Positions 44,509 to 56,296 of a DNA stretch of 64,000 nt are shown here, one piece after another (the stretch's first letter is position 1; the number at the start of each line of letters is the position of its first letter). The notes under the pieces were generated by a model. The model saw only the letters and a program-made list of their open reading frames with translations, had not been told where the DNA came from and ran no database searches. The DNA comes from Massariosphaeria phaeospora. Its lineage: Eukaryota > Ascomycota > Dothideomycetes > Pleosporales. Made by a program: the position numbers and the translations under genes. The stretch spans positions 1,369,001-1,433,000 of the forward strand of contig JAADJZ010000005.1 in the NCBI GenBank assembly GCA_011032825.1. Direction: 5' to 3'.

Positions 44509-46044
44509 TTAGTCTTCAGGGGATATGCGGGATACGTACGGATCATCCCCGGTTTGCCCATATGCTTCCGTTTCTTCTGGGTACTTGTCGAATTGGCTGG
44601 CATCGCCTATCCCAGGCCTCACTGGTGGTACGTACGGAGCGTCAATGTCCTTCTTTTGCAATCGCTCCCATGTCACCTCTGCAAACCAAGGGTGGTTCAT
44701 AACGTCCTTGCTGCCGGCGTGCAGATTCCCGAGGCGCTTGGTAAGATCCGGTGTGATAAGCTTCTGGAGCAGGTCTTGTGCGTCGGGGTGGATGTAGGGT
44801 GGGTATTTCACTCGCCCTTTCAAAATATTCTCGTATATCTTCATGGGCGAGCCGCCATCCCAAAAGGGCGTGAATCCGCAGAGCATTTCGAAGATCAAAA
44901 TTCCGAGGGACCACCTTCCGAAAGTCAGTTCGCATGCTTGGCGCATAAAACCTAACAAAGAACCTACCAATCGACGGATTTGTTGTAGCCCTTTGATGCA
45001 ACAACCTCAGGCGCCAGATAATCAGGCGTGCCACACAGCGTCCAAGTAATATCTGGAACTTCTTTCGCAAAGCCGAAATCGGTGATTTTGAGGTGCCCGT
45101 GGCGGTCCAAAAGCAAGTTCTCGGGTTTTAGGTCGCGGTAGATGATGTTCTGCTGGTGCAGATAATCGAGCGCGAGAGTGACTTCGGCTGCGTAGAACTT
45201 CGCGACGGGGTTGGGGAAGCGCTACCGGAAGTCAGCGATCAATTGACGGTATCTCGGCGTAAGCTCAGCTCACCTGCGACTTCCTCAGCAAGCTGAACAG
45301 CTCGCCGCCTTCCACAAAATCCATCACCATGTACAGGTTCTTAGAGTCCTGGAAGGTGCCCCATAGGGTAATTAGAAATGGATGCTTGACTTGCTGCAAC
45401 ATGCGGCGCTCGTCGTTGGTGTGCTCGACCTGTTTCATCTTGACGACCTGGGCCTTCTTCAACACCTTGACGGCGTAGAAGCGCTGGTTGTGCTTTGACT
45501 GCACCAAGTGCACTCGACCAAAGCTGCCCGTGCCTAAAGTACGCTGGATCTGGAAGTCGGGAAGCGTGTATTTGCCCTTGGTGACGCGGGGCTGTGCAGG
45601 CTGCTGGGCCTGCTGCTGGTACACAGCGCCATTGGCAGACCGGTCCTGGGCTGGTAGTTGCTGGTTCGGGTACGGTTGGGTTGTCGGTTGAGAATTGGCG
45701 GGATGTATCAGGTTTTGTATGCTGGGGACATTGTGTGATGTCTGCTGATAGGGCTCTGGAGACGCCTGCGGGGTCGCGTACGCCTGCTGCGGATAGCCCG
45801 CGGGGTTCATTGAGTCGTTCGCCTTGGAGGGTACCGTGGACGCCTGGGTGCTGTGCGAGGCGGCGTTCGACTCGGTGGTCGTCGACGCCTTGCTGCCGTA
45901 GGTGAAAGAGCCCCGGTGCGTGGACTTGGAGGCGACCGGGGTGATGGGCGACGACGTGTCTTTGATGGGCGAAGTCGGCGAGTCGAGGTCTTTCGAGCCC
46001 GAGTCCTTCGTCCGCTTCTTCTTGAAAATTCCGAGGGTCGGCAT
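44509..46044 (-). CDS. cAMP-dependent protein kinase (PKA) catalytic subunit
   Basis: AGC-family Ser/Thr kinase, effector of cAMP signalling. Exons 46044-45274, 45221-44968 and 44914-44509 give 476 aa, phases agreeing. A 150-residue Ser/Gln/Pro-rich N-terminal extension precedes the kinase core: [19 protein letters not shown] (Gly loop), YAVKVLKK (ATP Lys), [10 protein letters not shown] (catalytic loop), ITDFGFAK (DFG), [15 protein letters not shown] (activation loop Thr and APE), and the AGC C-tail ending in a FDKYPEE segment. All catalytic residues are present. The long Q-rich N-terminus is usual for filamentous-fungal PKA catalytic subunits. Confidence 0.96.
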
Positions 46045-46991
46045 TCGAGCGGCGGTGGAGGAATGCTGCCCGGCCCTGGCCTGAGCAGGGTGCCGCGGCC
46101 GGCGTCTGCGTCCTCAGGCGACGGCGGCAGCGCTATTCACAGCGCGCGGGAGCAATGGGGGCAGGGACGGTGAGGCGGCAGGGCATAGGGCGCAGGGCGT
46201 AGAGATAGAGGAGTGGTGGAGGAGTGGTGGTGGAATCCGACGTGAAGGCTGGCGCAAGGTGTGAGCGTGTCAGGGTGACAGGGTGACAGGGTGAGGGGGC
46301 TGGCATGCGGGTCGCGGGGAAGGGAGCAGTTGAGCGGCACAAGGGCAAGCGTGGCCGAGGCGGGCATAGGCAGATCGGACTGGCTCCTGCCCGTCAAAGA
46401 ACCGCCCGATGCTGGTGCTGGCTTTCTTCGCCCATCGCGCCGCGAACCGACACCGCCGCCGGAGCGCAGACGCTTGCAGCCACCAGCAGCACGGCGGCGT
46501 GTGGGCGTGGCGTGCGAGGGGCATCCCCTGCCGCGGGCACACGCCGTTCCGATTGCTGCCACGCTGCGCGTCAGGGTGACATGACTGACCCCCGCGCTGG
46601 CTGGCAGCTGGTGAGGCTCGTTTGCCGTCGCCAGCAGCATCGCGAGGTAGATACAGTCAAAGCCTCAAGGCACACAGATACAGGCACCGCGGGGTCGATC
46701 CAATCATGGCTGTGGCGTCACGCTACTCCATGTCCGTCTCGGAGACCCATCCGCACGGTCATCGGGGAGTCTCCACACAGTCGAGACCGCCAAAGCCATT
46801 ACATAGGTGGTACCCATGTGCTCGACCAGGAGACTGACGCCGAAAACACACTGTTCTAAAATGCATATCCAGCACAGGAATGCCGGCTACCGGCTCCCAT
46901 CGGCTGCACTTTCCGGACCAAGCACTTCAACCACCGTTCTCGACACGGCTTCAGTATGGGATTGAACAGGATCCAATAATGTGTATTGTTC
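46045..46991. other. GC-rich intergenic region
   Basis: Promoter side of the PKA gene, then the 3' flank of the GT8-like gene. A short GGGTGACA run (about 46266-46300) is the only repeat. No gene supported. Confidence 0.45.
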
Positions 46992-48335
46992 TCACAGCTC
47001 AGCGGCTTGCTCGCCGTCCCGTGTCTCGACGGCGCTGCCGGACAACAGCACAGGCTTCGTCCACGTCTCCAGGTCGAGCCCGCATACCTCCATGCGCCGT
47101 TGGCGGAATCCCTCGTACAGGTTCTTCCACGCCTCTCTGGCCTCGTCGTTCCTGGGATGGAGCGCTACCCGCTCGTAGTACGGCACTTCGTACTCGGGAC
47201 CAGGGAGCTCGGGGTCCGAAAGCTGCACGTACGTGGTCGCCTGTTGGAAAACGGTCGCGTTAAACCCGTCAATTGCATTTCGCAAATTCTGCGACTTGTA
47301 GACGACGTTACCCATGGTGAGCGACCATTCGGAGATGAGCGACTCTGGCGGCGTGAATGTTTTTCGAAACAGATCGAGGTCACTCATCGGCCTCGATGCG
47401 CGCAACTCTTTGAGCTCGCGGAACGTGTCCATCGATGGATGAATAAGAAACAGGGAGGTCGACAGGTCTTTTCTCTCAGGCGTTGCCGGAAATGCAGCCA
47501 TGGGCTCTGATTTGGAAAAAGCAAGCAGCGAGTCGAGAGCCGATGCATCGAGCAGTACTCCAGGGCCCTGCAGATAAATTATCCTCTCGTAGTTGGTGAG
47601 AGAATACAAGCTCGCCAGTGAATACGATGACGGAAGTGATTCTGATAGGCATGGATTAGCTGCTAATGTCTACGAAAGGGCTGCCACCAGACACTCACCA
47701 TCTACTTCGTCGACAATAGTCTCCAATGGAATCAGAGTTACCCCATATCGCCTCACCGCAGTTCTCAACAGACGCCTCGCCGTTGTCATCTGCGGATCCC
47801 ACTCGTCCTCGGTCGTCTCCTTGAGCCACGACTTTGGAAATAACAAGAGTTTCTTTGCGGGACTCTTCATCTTGTGCAGGTCCGCTAGCAGCATCACGGC
47901 GCTGCACAGCTCGACGTGCTCTCGCACGACCTGCCCATAGCCCAGCCGACTCCAGTCGAGTGTCTGCCCAGCTATCATCTGGTCTATCGACTCATCCACC
48001 GCTGGTCGGCCTCCCATGGGCCGCGCCCATTTCACGTCCAACGTTGGGGGCTGTATCGGTTTGGCTACTGGTAGCGGTTTAGGAAGTCTCGGTTTTATCG
48101 CAGCTTGAAGACTGTGGACAGTGCGCTGCTGTAGGACGTAGCCCGAAAGAAATAAGGCAAAAGTGAACAAGAAAACTATTGCGACATCAGCAGGTTGGTC
48201 CAGGGGGGGTATCACCGTGGTCGCGGTCAATGCAAGTCAACATGATAGCTTCGGGCGCAAGCTCTGACAACACGTACCAATGCTTGCCGACAATACAACA
48301 GAAACCTGGCCAGACGTGAGCAAGAGCCTGCCCAT
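46992..48335 (-). CDS. GT8-like (glycogenin/Gnt1-type) glycosyltransferase-related membrane protein
   Basis: Exons 48335-48278, 48175-47699 and 47641-46992 give 394 aa; phases agree. A type II membrane topology is assembled across the first intron: VVLSASIVFLFTFALFLSGYVL at about residues 12-33. The luminal part resembles fungal GT8 proteins (VELCSAVMLLADLHKMKSPAKKLLLFPKSW, YSLTNYERIIYLQGPGVLLD, ELPGPEYEVPYYERV). In GT8 enzymes the phrase after the tyrosine-rich helix normally contains the metal-binding DxD; here it is LQGPG, so catalytic activity is doubtful. Likely Golgi. Divergent from PRP38. Confidence 0.7.
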
Positions 48336-48839
48336 GATGAACGAGAGACAAAAAAAGCGGAGCGGGTATCGAAGTATTATACAGGTGCTCAACAGATGCG
48401 GCGCGTAAAAGGTGTAGAAACGAAGCTCGTGCAGTCGTAGATGTCGTGAATGTCGTGAATGTGTGACGTTGTTGGCCGCGCGCGTGGGTACGGCACTATT
48501 TACGTCCGGCGGTCGTTGCGGCAACCGCTTGGCGGGGCACGATGCCAAAAGTTTGTCGACCACCCACCGCACGTCACCGTCACCGTCACCGTCCACCACC
48601 ACCGCCAACACACTCGTGGCTGCCACTTCACCTTCTCATCATCGACCTTGTGTTTGCGGCCACCTCATCTTCGCCATTATCGGCACAGTCTTGGCGGCCA
48701 GCGCGCCACCCTACACCATCCTCGACAAATTCTCCGCCTGCACCCACCCACTTCTTCGCTGCCGCCCGGGTTGCCCCACCTGCGGGGATCCTGTCCGATA
48801 GCCTACGCCCGCCGCAAGAACTCTCTCAAACTTACCGTC
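48336..48839. promoter_or_regulatory. Bidirectional promoter region (GT8-like / PRP38)
   Basis: About 500 bp between divergent start codons, with pyrimidine-rich tracts on the PRP38 side and a CACCGT triplet run at about 48572-48595. Confidence 0.4.
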
Positions 48840-49745
48840 ATGTCCAAACCCACACACGACAGGCCCGACGCATCGGCGCTCCTCGACGACCGAGGCTACC
48901 GCGGCGCCCTACTCCACGGCCAAAATCCCGCGCTCCTCCTCGAGAGTGCTGTTCGAGAACGCATCGTCAAGTCCTACTACTGGAACGAACAATGCTTTGG
49001 TCTGAATGCCGCAACGCTCTGTGATCGCGCCGCAGAGCTGAAGTTCATCGGTGGCACAACCGGAATCATGGGCAGGCCGACGCCGTTCTTGTGTCTGGCA
49101 TTGAAGCTGCTGCAACTGGTACCCGAGAAGGAAATCATACTAGAGTACTTGAACTTCTCGAATCCGGACGAGGAGGAAGAAGAGGAAGAGGAGGGAGAAA
49201 AAGTGGAGGGCAACGAGGAAGAAGCCGGTGCTAGGCGTAGTGGCATTCAAGACCCAAACGCCAACGGGAAGCTCGGCGAGTTCAAATACCTACGTTGCCT
49301 CGCCGCCTTCTACATCCGATTAGCCTGGGAGCCTGTCGAAATCTTCAAGACTCTGGAGCCCCTACTCAGCGATTATCGGAAGATCAAGCGACGGACGAAG
49401 GATGGCTTTATGTTGACGTACATGGATCAGTTTATTGATGATTTATTGACACAGGATCGAACCTGCGCGACAAGTCTGTGGAAGCTGCCGAAAAGGGCCG
49501 ACCTGGAGGATAGGGGAGAGCTAGAGCCAAGAGAAAGCGCGTTAGGTGATGAGGTAGACGAGTTGGACATTGACGTGAGTGAGGGTAGCCTGAGGAGTAG
49601 GAGTAGGAGTAGTAGGAGCAGCAGTGGTAATAGGAGAGGCAGGAGCAGCAGTGGAAGTCGGAGTAGTGGTAGCAGTGGAAGCAGGAGGAGTAGGCGCAGC
49701 AGTGGAAGTCGGAGTCGTAGTAGGAGTATGGATCGAGATGTCTGA
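48840..49745 (+). CDS. PRP38: Pre-mRNA-splicing factor Prp38
   Basis: Component of the U4/U6.U5 tri-snRNP needed for spliceosome activation. 301 aa, single coding exon. The start at 48840 is the one giving the conserved N-terminus; the longer upstream frame is UTR. PRP38 domain at about residues 20-200: LLESAVRERIVKSYYWNEQCF, LKFIGGTTG, FLCLALKLLQLVPEKEII, FKYLRCLAAFYIRL and KTLEPLLSDYRKI. A Glu-rich insert lies inside the domain. The C-terminus is an RS/RG-type Arg-Ser-rich tail as in splicing proteins. Confidence 0.95.
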   Translation: MSKPTHDRPDASALLDDRGYRGALLHGQNPALLLESAVRERIVKSYYWNEQCFGLNAATLCDRAAELKFIGGTTGIMGRPTPFLCLALKLLQLVPEKEIILEYLNFSNPDEEEEEEEEGEKVEGNEEEAGARRSGIQDPNANGKLGEFKYLRCLAAFYIRLAWEPVEIFKTLEPLLSDYRKIKRRTKDGFMLTYMDQFIDDLLTQDRTCATSLWKLPKRADLEDRGELEPRESALGDEVDELDIDVSEGSLRSRSRSSRSSSGNRRGRSSSGSRSSGSSGSRRSRRSSGSRSRSRSMDRDV

Positions 49746-50098
49746 TTATTGGGATGAGTTTCGATTCGGCTACTGAATAAGGCCAAGAAGAACCTTACGT
49801 CTTCCAGCTCACACAGACCAACATTCGTTGTAACCACAAGATAATGCGACAAGTACTCAGGAGTCGGTGCCGTAGCAGTGAGAACCTCTAAAAGTCCGAG
49901 GAAGCACAAGAGCACATAACTTAGAGCGGAGAAATAGGGTTATTGTTACTGGCCAGGTAGCGAAAGATCCCAATACCATGGATCCTTAATATTGGCCACA
50001 CAACCCAAATCTGGTCGAAGAAATCGACACTACATAAGAAACGGCCAGCCTCCGTATCCGGGCCATACCATCCTCCTTGACTGCATATCGCCGCCAAC
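49746..50098. other. Intergenic
   Basis: Short intergenic stretch holding the promoter of the next gene; nothing else seen. Confidence 0.4.
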
Positions 50099-50896
50099 AT
50101 GTCTTCAACACCTCCCAACCTCCTCACAATCCCCCGCGAGCTACGCGACCAGATCTACACCCACCTCACAAAACCTGCCAGCTTCAGTTGGGACTGGACA
50201 CTAGAGCCGAACTCTGCTCCCCTGGGACGCCGTCCTGATGAAACCCATCGCCAAGTTGTGGTAGTAGCGGTCAGGAACGCCCCTGTCCTCAGCGTCTGCC
50301 TAACAAATTCTCTTCTACACGCGGAATACACACCAATGAGCAGAAAGAACTTGACTGTCACGCTCTTCATGCGGATTCGGGTAGACCACGATCACACTCC
50401 ACAACCTCTCTACAGGGACCCGTCGTATTTATTCCCTTATGTGCAGCACGCAATACTGTTTCAGCGCAACCTGAACCAACCCCGCTATTACCACGAGCCC
50501 ACCCAAGTAATCCACCACTGCATATCCGCCTTCACAGCTCAAACGCCCCACCTCAAGACGTTCAGGCTCGCCATGCGGCTCACCTATCTCGAGAGCCTGC
50601 GCCGCCATCCGTACCGTGCTATACGCCATTTATCATCTCCGAGTCCAGGTCTTCCTTCCGCTACCGCACAATTACATTTAGTGCAACGACTGGAAAGCGA
50701 AGACGGCGTGTTCGGCGTCTATCTCTACGCAATTAACCCTTCCGAACGCTGGTTCTGGACGCGAAAAGCTGCGCAGGAGGCGGCGGGCCTCTGCCGTGTT
50801 GGGTGGAGGGCGAATTCTGCTTGGAAAGAGGCGCGTGGGGAAGAGGCAAGACCTGCGAGGCATCATGGCATAAGTGCCAGGAATATTTTGTACTAG
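50099..50896 (+). CDS. F-box-like hypothetical protein
   Basis: 265 aa, single exon. It begins with PPNLLTIPRELRDQIYTHL, the degenerate F-box-like start common in expanded families of ascomycete hypothetical proteins. The rest (SVCLTNSLLHAEY; YVQHAILFQRNL; LKTFRLAMRLTYLESL) fits the usual body of that family. No leucine-rich repeats, TM or signal peptide. Any substrate-adaptor role is inferred only from the first 20 residues. Confidence 0.8.
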   Translation: MSSTPPNLLTIPRELRDQIYTHLTKPASFSWDWTLEPNSAPLGRRPDETHRQVVVVAVRNAPVLSVCLTNSLLHAEYTPMSRKNLTVTLFMRIRVDHDHTPQPLYRDPSYLFPYVQHAILFQRNLNQPRYYHEPTQVIHHCISAFTAQTPHLKTFRLAMRLTYLESLRRHPYRAIRHLSSPSPGLPSATAQLHLVQRLESEDGVFGVYLYAINPSERWFWTRKAAQEAAGLCRVGWRANSAWKEARGEEARPARHHGISARNILY

Positions 50897-53800
50897 GAGA
50901 GATTGGGTGATGGGCTGGCTGGGAATATTCGCTAGTAAGTGGACATTGACGGGATACGTTCCTGAAACAAGATGAGCAAACCAGCAAAGTCGCTTGGGTC
51001 GTTTGAATCTTTCACGAGACGTTCTCTGCTTATTGGATTAAAAGGGCGTCTTTGCGGAGGGGCTGCGAAAACCAGCTCTGTTGTATCTTCTTTATTCGAT
51101 CAAACACCTCGCTATGCATCTCCTACGAACGCCTCAACATCGCTCTCTCTACTCCACGCAACATTTGGGACTTGCACACTGGCAACTAGATGATAAATTT
51201 AAGAAGTAGACAATTGTCCGTCCGTGCCTGCGAGCGCAGCAAGATTCCGTAATGGAGTATGGGTTAATTCGATTGCCTAAAAAAACACAGGGCGGGTCTT
51301 TAGCAACCCAAGGCCAGCCAGAAACACTCATCTCGACATTACTTCCTCGTCCATCCACCAGGTATAGATAGTGAAGGGCTGAGGTATGATACAATGTCGC
51401 GCTTGGATCAATTGGTTGCGCCAGAGTATGTGCTAGACGGGGACTTATCGAGCGCGTGGCGGAGCAGGGCGTTACTAACGCGGGACGGCGCAGATGCCAT
51501 GTCTGTTGGCATAATTCTCGCAGATAGTGGTTGTTGGCGAACGTCGGGACCAGGAGGCCGGTTGTGCGGTGTTCCAACGGCGGGCCGGTAAACACAAGTT
51601 TGGAAGGAACGGTCACATGAAGACTAACAGGTTCGAGGGGTGTAGGACACTGGGTTAGATACATGGATGGCTAGTCTGCCACGTTCACGCGGAACCGTTC
51701 GGGTACCACGCGTATTGTTGCATTCACCAATTCGGAATCTCAGTCGATGTGTCCACGCTTTGGACAGCAGAGGGCGATGAAGTAGGAACGGCATTCAAAC
51801 CCCTCAAATGAAATTGCGCCTTCCACTTAGAGGGTTCTGAACGTGCAATAGTTCGGGTGCTTCTTCCATGATGGTCCCGGGCACATCTGTCGGTCGTTGA
51901 GCGCGAAGGAAGCTTCAAGCAACCGGGCCAAGTCATCGCCAACGAGCCGCTAGGTCCCAGCTACCGTGCTAGCACCAGGAACAGGCTGTAGGAGGCTGCG
52001 CATAGACGCAGCTCGCGGTACATGCCGGGTTTTTAGATAGCGGGAGAGAACTTGTGCGGCGGACGGCTTTCCACGTTGGCGCGAAATGCGCGCTGGCCAT
52101 CCCTGTCTTTGAGTTCGTTAGGAAGAACAGTGTCGGAGCCAATTGGTAATTCTGACCACCCAGCGACGTGGTTGTGTGTCGCAGCGGACCGTTTTTTCTT
52201 TTGCGCTACAACGGTTCGTCGGTTGGAGTTGGACGGCACGGGTATATTCTTATGTTTGTGCCCTCCGGTAAACAAACCACCCACTCAGCTCACGCTGAAG
52301 TCAAATGGGGCTCCCTCGCGCAAGGTTGGAGCTTGCGAAAACTTCGTGGTTACTGTGGCTAACGTGCTACACCGGGATCGATCCAAAATATATGGGCTAC
52401 TGAGATTGGCCGAGAAATATGCTATCACTACCTGGTTTTGTAGACAGATTTTGTTTCAAGTAGCACTACGTAGGGCTACAAGAGCAACGCTTTGTATAGC
52501 AGTAAAACAAGACTGTATATCTGGAAAGTGCTACATAGGGATATTTTCCGATCTTGAGGGAGTGTATCAGCTGCGTGGGCATCCTGGGCTAGCAGTGATG
52601 ACTCAGCACTTCTAATGGAGGTGCCCATGAACATCTACCATAACTGCCGGCTGGGAAAGTCTTCCTCTTGTGGTTGGATTGATGACGTTTGCCGTAACAT
52701 GCGTTGGAAGTGGGCCTGATGTTGTATTTGCAAGTTGGGTGTTTGCAGGGCGATCACGAGTGTTGCGGGGCGATAGGCTAGACTAGAAGCAATGAGTGAC
52801 GTACACGGGGTACCAACCCGCTGGCTGTTACCGGACGACACCAACCTAACACCCTGTACTACTTCTAAACTCGATCTCAAGGTCCCGAACTGTGGTTCTC
52901 ACAACTCGATGCCAACAACCAGAGACCAACCACGCTCTTTCGCTTCGGCATTGAGCTTACCAAAACTCTCTAATGGAGCAATGTGCAGGGTCCTGCATCG
53001 TTCTCGCGTCCCGCATCCGTTTCTGGGGCAACAAATCCAGGTACCCGAAAATCACAACTCGTTTATCAGTTATTCGCGTCTAATTCAGTACAGGTCGCCC
53101 GGTGCCACCTTTCGTTCTCACCTTCTCCTTTGACATTTTCAAAGGGAGGGCCCCCTGTGTCTTGAGCCCAACAAGTCACTGCTCGTCACTAAAACTAGGA
53201 TGAATTGAAATGCTGTTATTCTGCATTGTACAACCTAACATCTAGGGCCGTTGGTATGTGGGGCGAACACCTGCCGCCCCGTTTTCTGCAGCTGCATCTA
53301 CTACTGCATCCCGAATTCGCCGACAATGAACAAGCTTTCTGATCCTGCCCAGTGCGTCTTCCGTTGGAGAGGGTCAAGTAAGGCATAGGGTCCCTGATTA
53401 GGCAAAGGGCGTGCCACCAACCGAACATGTACGTCTTTTCGTCTTTTGGTGGCGTAATACTTGCGCGGGACAGGCACGGACTGATAAAGGTGATATCTTG
53501 AAGCGCACAGCACGGAACAGTTCTAGCATATGTGCGAGTTTACTACAGGATCCCAAACACTTCATAGTAACCTTGCTGTAGTGGATAATCATACGAGGGG
53601 TTTGACTTGGAAATATCTGCTCGACATCTCCGGCTGTGTCTGCCTCACCAGTTTCCTTCGCGTTCAGTGTGACGGCTTCTCCCTCCAGAATAAATCGGGA
53701 ACTGGCTTGTGCGGCCATGTGCATAGCACAACCTATGCCTTGTGTTGCGTTGGGTCCGGGTGGTTGTTGTCCGTCCGGCAAGGATCGAGATAGCAAACTC

Positions 53801-54096
53801 TCCGAGCAATCCTAGACCCTAGTGTGGGTTTCTCAATGCCCGGCTCAGTGGTATCATAGTTCGCGAAAAGTTTCTACCGTTTACAACAATGTAGGTGCTC
53901 GGGATGTTGTATGTTTGGTGTGTTGGGAAACTGATAAGCGGGCAGATCAACGTACCGTCGATGTCACTGGAGCAGTCAGTGATGGTGGATATAAAGGCAC
54001 ATTATCACACTCCTCAAATCAATCATCCACCACTTCAACAGCTTCTCACTCCTTCTCCTATCTGCTACTACGCCAATAACTTCACACTCTTTCACC
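50897..54096. other. 3.2-kb intergenic region, no supported gene
   Basis: The longest ORF (52052-52615 plus, 187 codons) has no domain and atypical composition. A lower-GC patch at about 52380-52560 could be a relic, but no transposase, terminal repeat or tRNA was found. The right end is the promoter of the secreted repeat protein. Confidence 0.5.
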
Positions 54097-55425
54097 ATGA
54101 CTAAAGCATCTGTCCTTCTCGTTTTGCTCGGATTGGCGGTACAATCATACGGTACCGCAGCAATAGCCAGCAACATCGACCTCGAATCCTCTCTGCGCCT
54201 TCCGAGGTCTGGATTGCCCAGCGGTCTTGACATCAAGAGGGCCGAGGAACCCAGGTCGCCGAAGAAGACACCTCCCCCTGCTGTTCAAGCAACACCAACT
54301 GCTACCGGTGCTGCTAAACCCGGTTCCCCGACAACGCTGGTCACAGCAGCCAGCTCTGGCTCTAAACCTGCAGCTTGCAAGCGGAAGACGGGGGCAAGCG
54401 GAACCAACAAACCAGCCGGCACCGCCAAAGTAACCGGCACCGCCAAAGTAACCGGCACCGCCAAAGTAACCGGCACCGCCAAAGTAACCGGCACCGCCAA
54501 AGCAGCGATCACGACCAAAAAGGCTTCCGCAGCGGATGTTCAAAAGAGGGCTAACGCAGAGCCCCGCGACTGGAGGTCCAAGCTCTTGGGCAAGAAAAAG
54601 ACTACATCCGAAGCTAAGAAAACGAGGACCAAGCACGCCTCCGCCAAACCCACACCCGAGGCGGGCGAGGCCACATCCGAAGCGGGCGAGGCCACACCCA
54701 CACTCGAAGCGGGCGAGGACACACCTACACCCACACACACAGCCAAAGCGCACAAAGGTGAGGCAACCCCAACTAGCGATGCACCCGTCGAGAAAAGGGA
54801 AGACCCCGTTGAAGACGAGGAAGCACCTGTCGAAGACGAGGAAACACCTGTTGAAGACAAGGAAGCACCTGTCGACGACGAGGAAGCACCTGTCGAAGAC
54901 GAGGAAACACCTGTTGAAGACAAGGAAGCACCTGTCGACGACGAGGAAGCACCTGTCGAAGACGAGGAAACACCTGTTGAAGACAAGGAAGCACCTGTCG
55001 ACGACGAGGAAGCACCTGTTGAAGACGAGGAAACACCTGTTGAAGACAAGGAAGCACCTGTCGACGACGAGGAAGCACCTGTTGAAGACGAGGAAGCACC
55101 TGTTGAAGACGAGGAAACACCTGTTGAAGACAAGGAAGCACCTGTCGACGACGAGGAAGCACCTGTTGAAGACGAGGAAACCCCCGCCGAAGACCCCGAT
55201 GCCCCAAACGATGAAGACTCAACAACACTAACTGATTCTGAAGCAACCCAAACCGCCGACGCCGAAGCAAATGCCGACGCAACCCCCGCCGCAGACGCCG
55301 ATGCCCCGAGCAATGAAGAAGACAAAGCAACGTCAACCCCGGCCCACACCAAGACCAAGACCGGCGCCAAGGCAAGCGCAACCCCAACCAAGGAAGCCGT
55401 CGCCGATGACGAGGCTCCCGTCTAG
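54097..55425 (+). CDS. Secreted acidic heptad-repeat protein
   Basis: 442 aa, single exon, family not recognised. Signal peptide MTKASVLLVLLGLAVQSYG, a Pro/Thr/Lys-rich segment with four perfect TAKVTG hexapeptides (54421-54503), a basic stretch RDWRSKLLGKKK, then about 19 heptads of the type APVEDEE/TPVEDKE/APVDDEE arranged as 21-residue triplets (about residues 236-368), and an Ala/Thr/Asp-rich tail. Three KR pairs (DIKRAE, VQKRAN, VEKRED) are potential Kex2 sites. Strongly charged and probably disordered in the extracellular space. Lacks a GPI signal. Could be a wall or matrix protein, or a repeat effector. Confidence 0.85.
   Translation: MTKASVLLVLLGLAVQSYGTAAIASNIDLESSLRLPRSGLPSGLDIKRAEEPRSPKKTPPPAVQATPTATGAAKPGSPTTLVTAASSGSKPAACKRKTGASGTNKPAGTAKVTGTAKVTGTAKVTGTAKVTGTAKAAITTKKASAADVQKRANAEPRDWRSKLLGKKKTTSEAKKTRTKHASAKPTPEAGEATSEAGEATPTLEAGEDTPTPTHTAKAHKGEATPTSDAPVEKREDPVEDEEAPVEDEETPVEDKEAPVDDEEAPVEDEETPVEDKEAPVDDEEAPVEDEETPVEDKEAPVDDEEAPVEDEETPVEDKEAPVDDEEAPVEDEEAPVEDEETPVEDKEAPVDDEEAPVEDEETPAEDPDAPNDEDSTTLTDSEATQTADAEANADATPAADADAPSNEEDKATSTPAHTKTKTGAKASATPTKEAVADDEAPV
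54421..54503. repeat. 18-bp coding tandem repeat (TAKVTG)
   Basis: Four essentially identical 18-bp copies of ACCGCCAAAGTAACCGGC within the secreted acidic repeat protein gene, then a partial fifth. Confidence 0.92.
54802..55200. repeat. 21-bp/63-bp coding tandem repeat
   Basis: About 19 units of 21 bp, in a 63-bp higher-order order (APVEDEE-TPVEDKE-APVDDEE). Adjacent copies are nearly identical, suggesting recent expansion. The array keeps several other frames open on both strands. Confidence 0.92.
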
Positions 55426-56296
55426 TCAACCTTCGACTCTCACTCCCCCATTTCATTCGGTCGTTACCCCGAGAGACTGGCATGGCATAGCTGTACGCCC
55501 GAGCCTGGCAAGATTGTATCTCATAAGTTTGTTTCCTTTGTATATAACTTCGCTGCCGCCTTTGCGCGAACCTTTTGTAAGATTAGAAACCACCGTTCTT
55601 TCGTTGCGAGTCAAAGCATGAGCTCTTTTGTGGAAACTGGTGCGCGATAGTGCCATCTACTAGGGGAGGGGGTAGCTAGATTCGAGAAACCAAATTGTTT
55701 ACCTTACCAACTCTATGCCGTGATCGGACTGTTTAGTCTGCCAACTGAATGCTTTGACGTCCAACACTCGGGCCTTGACCAGGTGTTGGGTCGAGTTCTA
55801 CGATATAAAATCTTTTCCTAGGCCTATCAGAGATCCGAGTTACAGCTCTAATTTTGGGGTTGCGAGCCGTGGTGCAACTATTAAGGTTGGATAGATGTAA
55901 CGTCACGTGGATGTGGTGACACATAGCACGTGATACTGGCTTACCAAAGGCTAAGTGCATGTCTTCTGAATCTCCGAGATGCCGAACCTGAGATGCTAAC
56001 CTGCCAATGGGAAAATTTGGTATCGACTTCTCTTAGTCCCGGTTCGATATGTATGCACCGTGGATTAGACCATGCCGTTCCATGTGTATTTTCTTGACAG
56101 ATGCCAGATTAGCTCACCCTCGGTCATTCATTACCGTATAGTAGGCAAAATCTCACATTGAAAAGAATCCAGTACATTTTGAGATGTGCAGACTTCGATA
56201 ATTAATGCGATGCAATTCATGGTATCTCTCAAACTAGAACACGCTTAGGCAACCAACCCCCAGTAAGAAACAAGAAACTCGGTCAGAAATTCTACA
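55426..56296. other. Convergent intergenic region
   Basis: 3' flanks of the repeat-protein and nitrate-transporter genes; no gene supported. Confidence 0.45.

Noticed and set aside
48459..48839. N-terminal extension of the PRP38 reading frame
   Set aside because: Low-complexity His/Pro/Arg sequence upstream of the conserved start at 48840, overlapping the bidirectional promoter.
52052..52615. 187-codon plus-strand ORF as a gene or transposon relic
   Set aside because: No domain, no splice context, no terminal repeats; composition changes abruptly along it.
54536..55483. Long ORFs in other frames and on the minus strand (up to 283 codons) over the heptad repeat
   Set aside because: They exist only because a 21-bp repeat without stops in one frame tends to be open in others. 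Their products are pure Ser/Thr/Gly, Leu/Arg or Lys/Thr repeats, and the plus-frame protein has the signal peptide.
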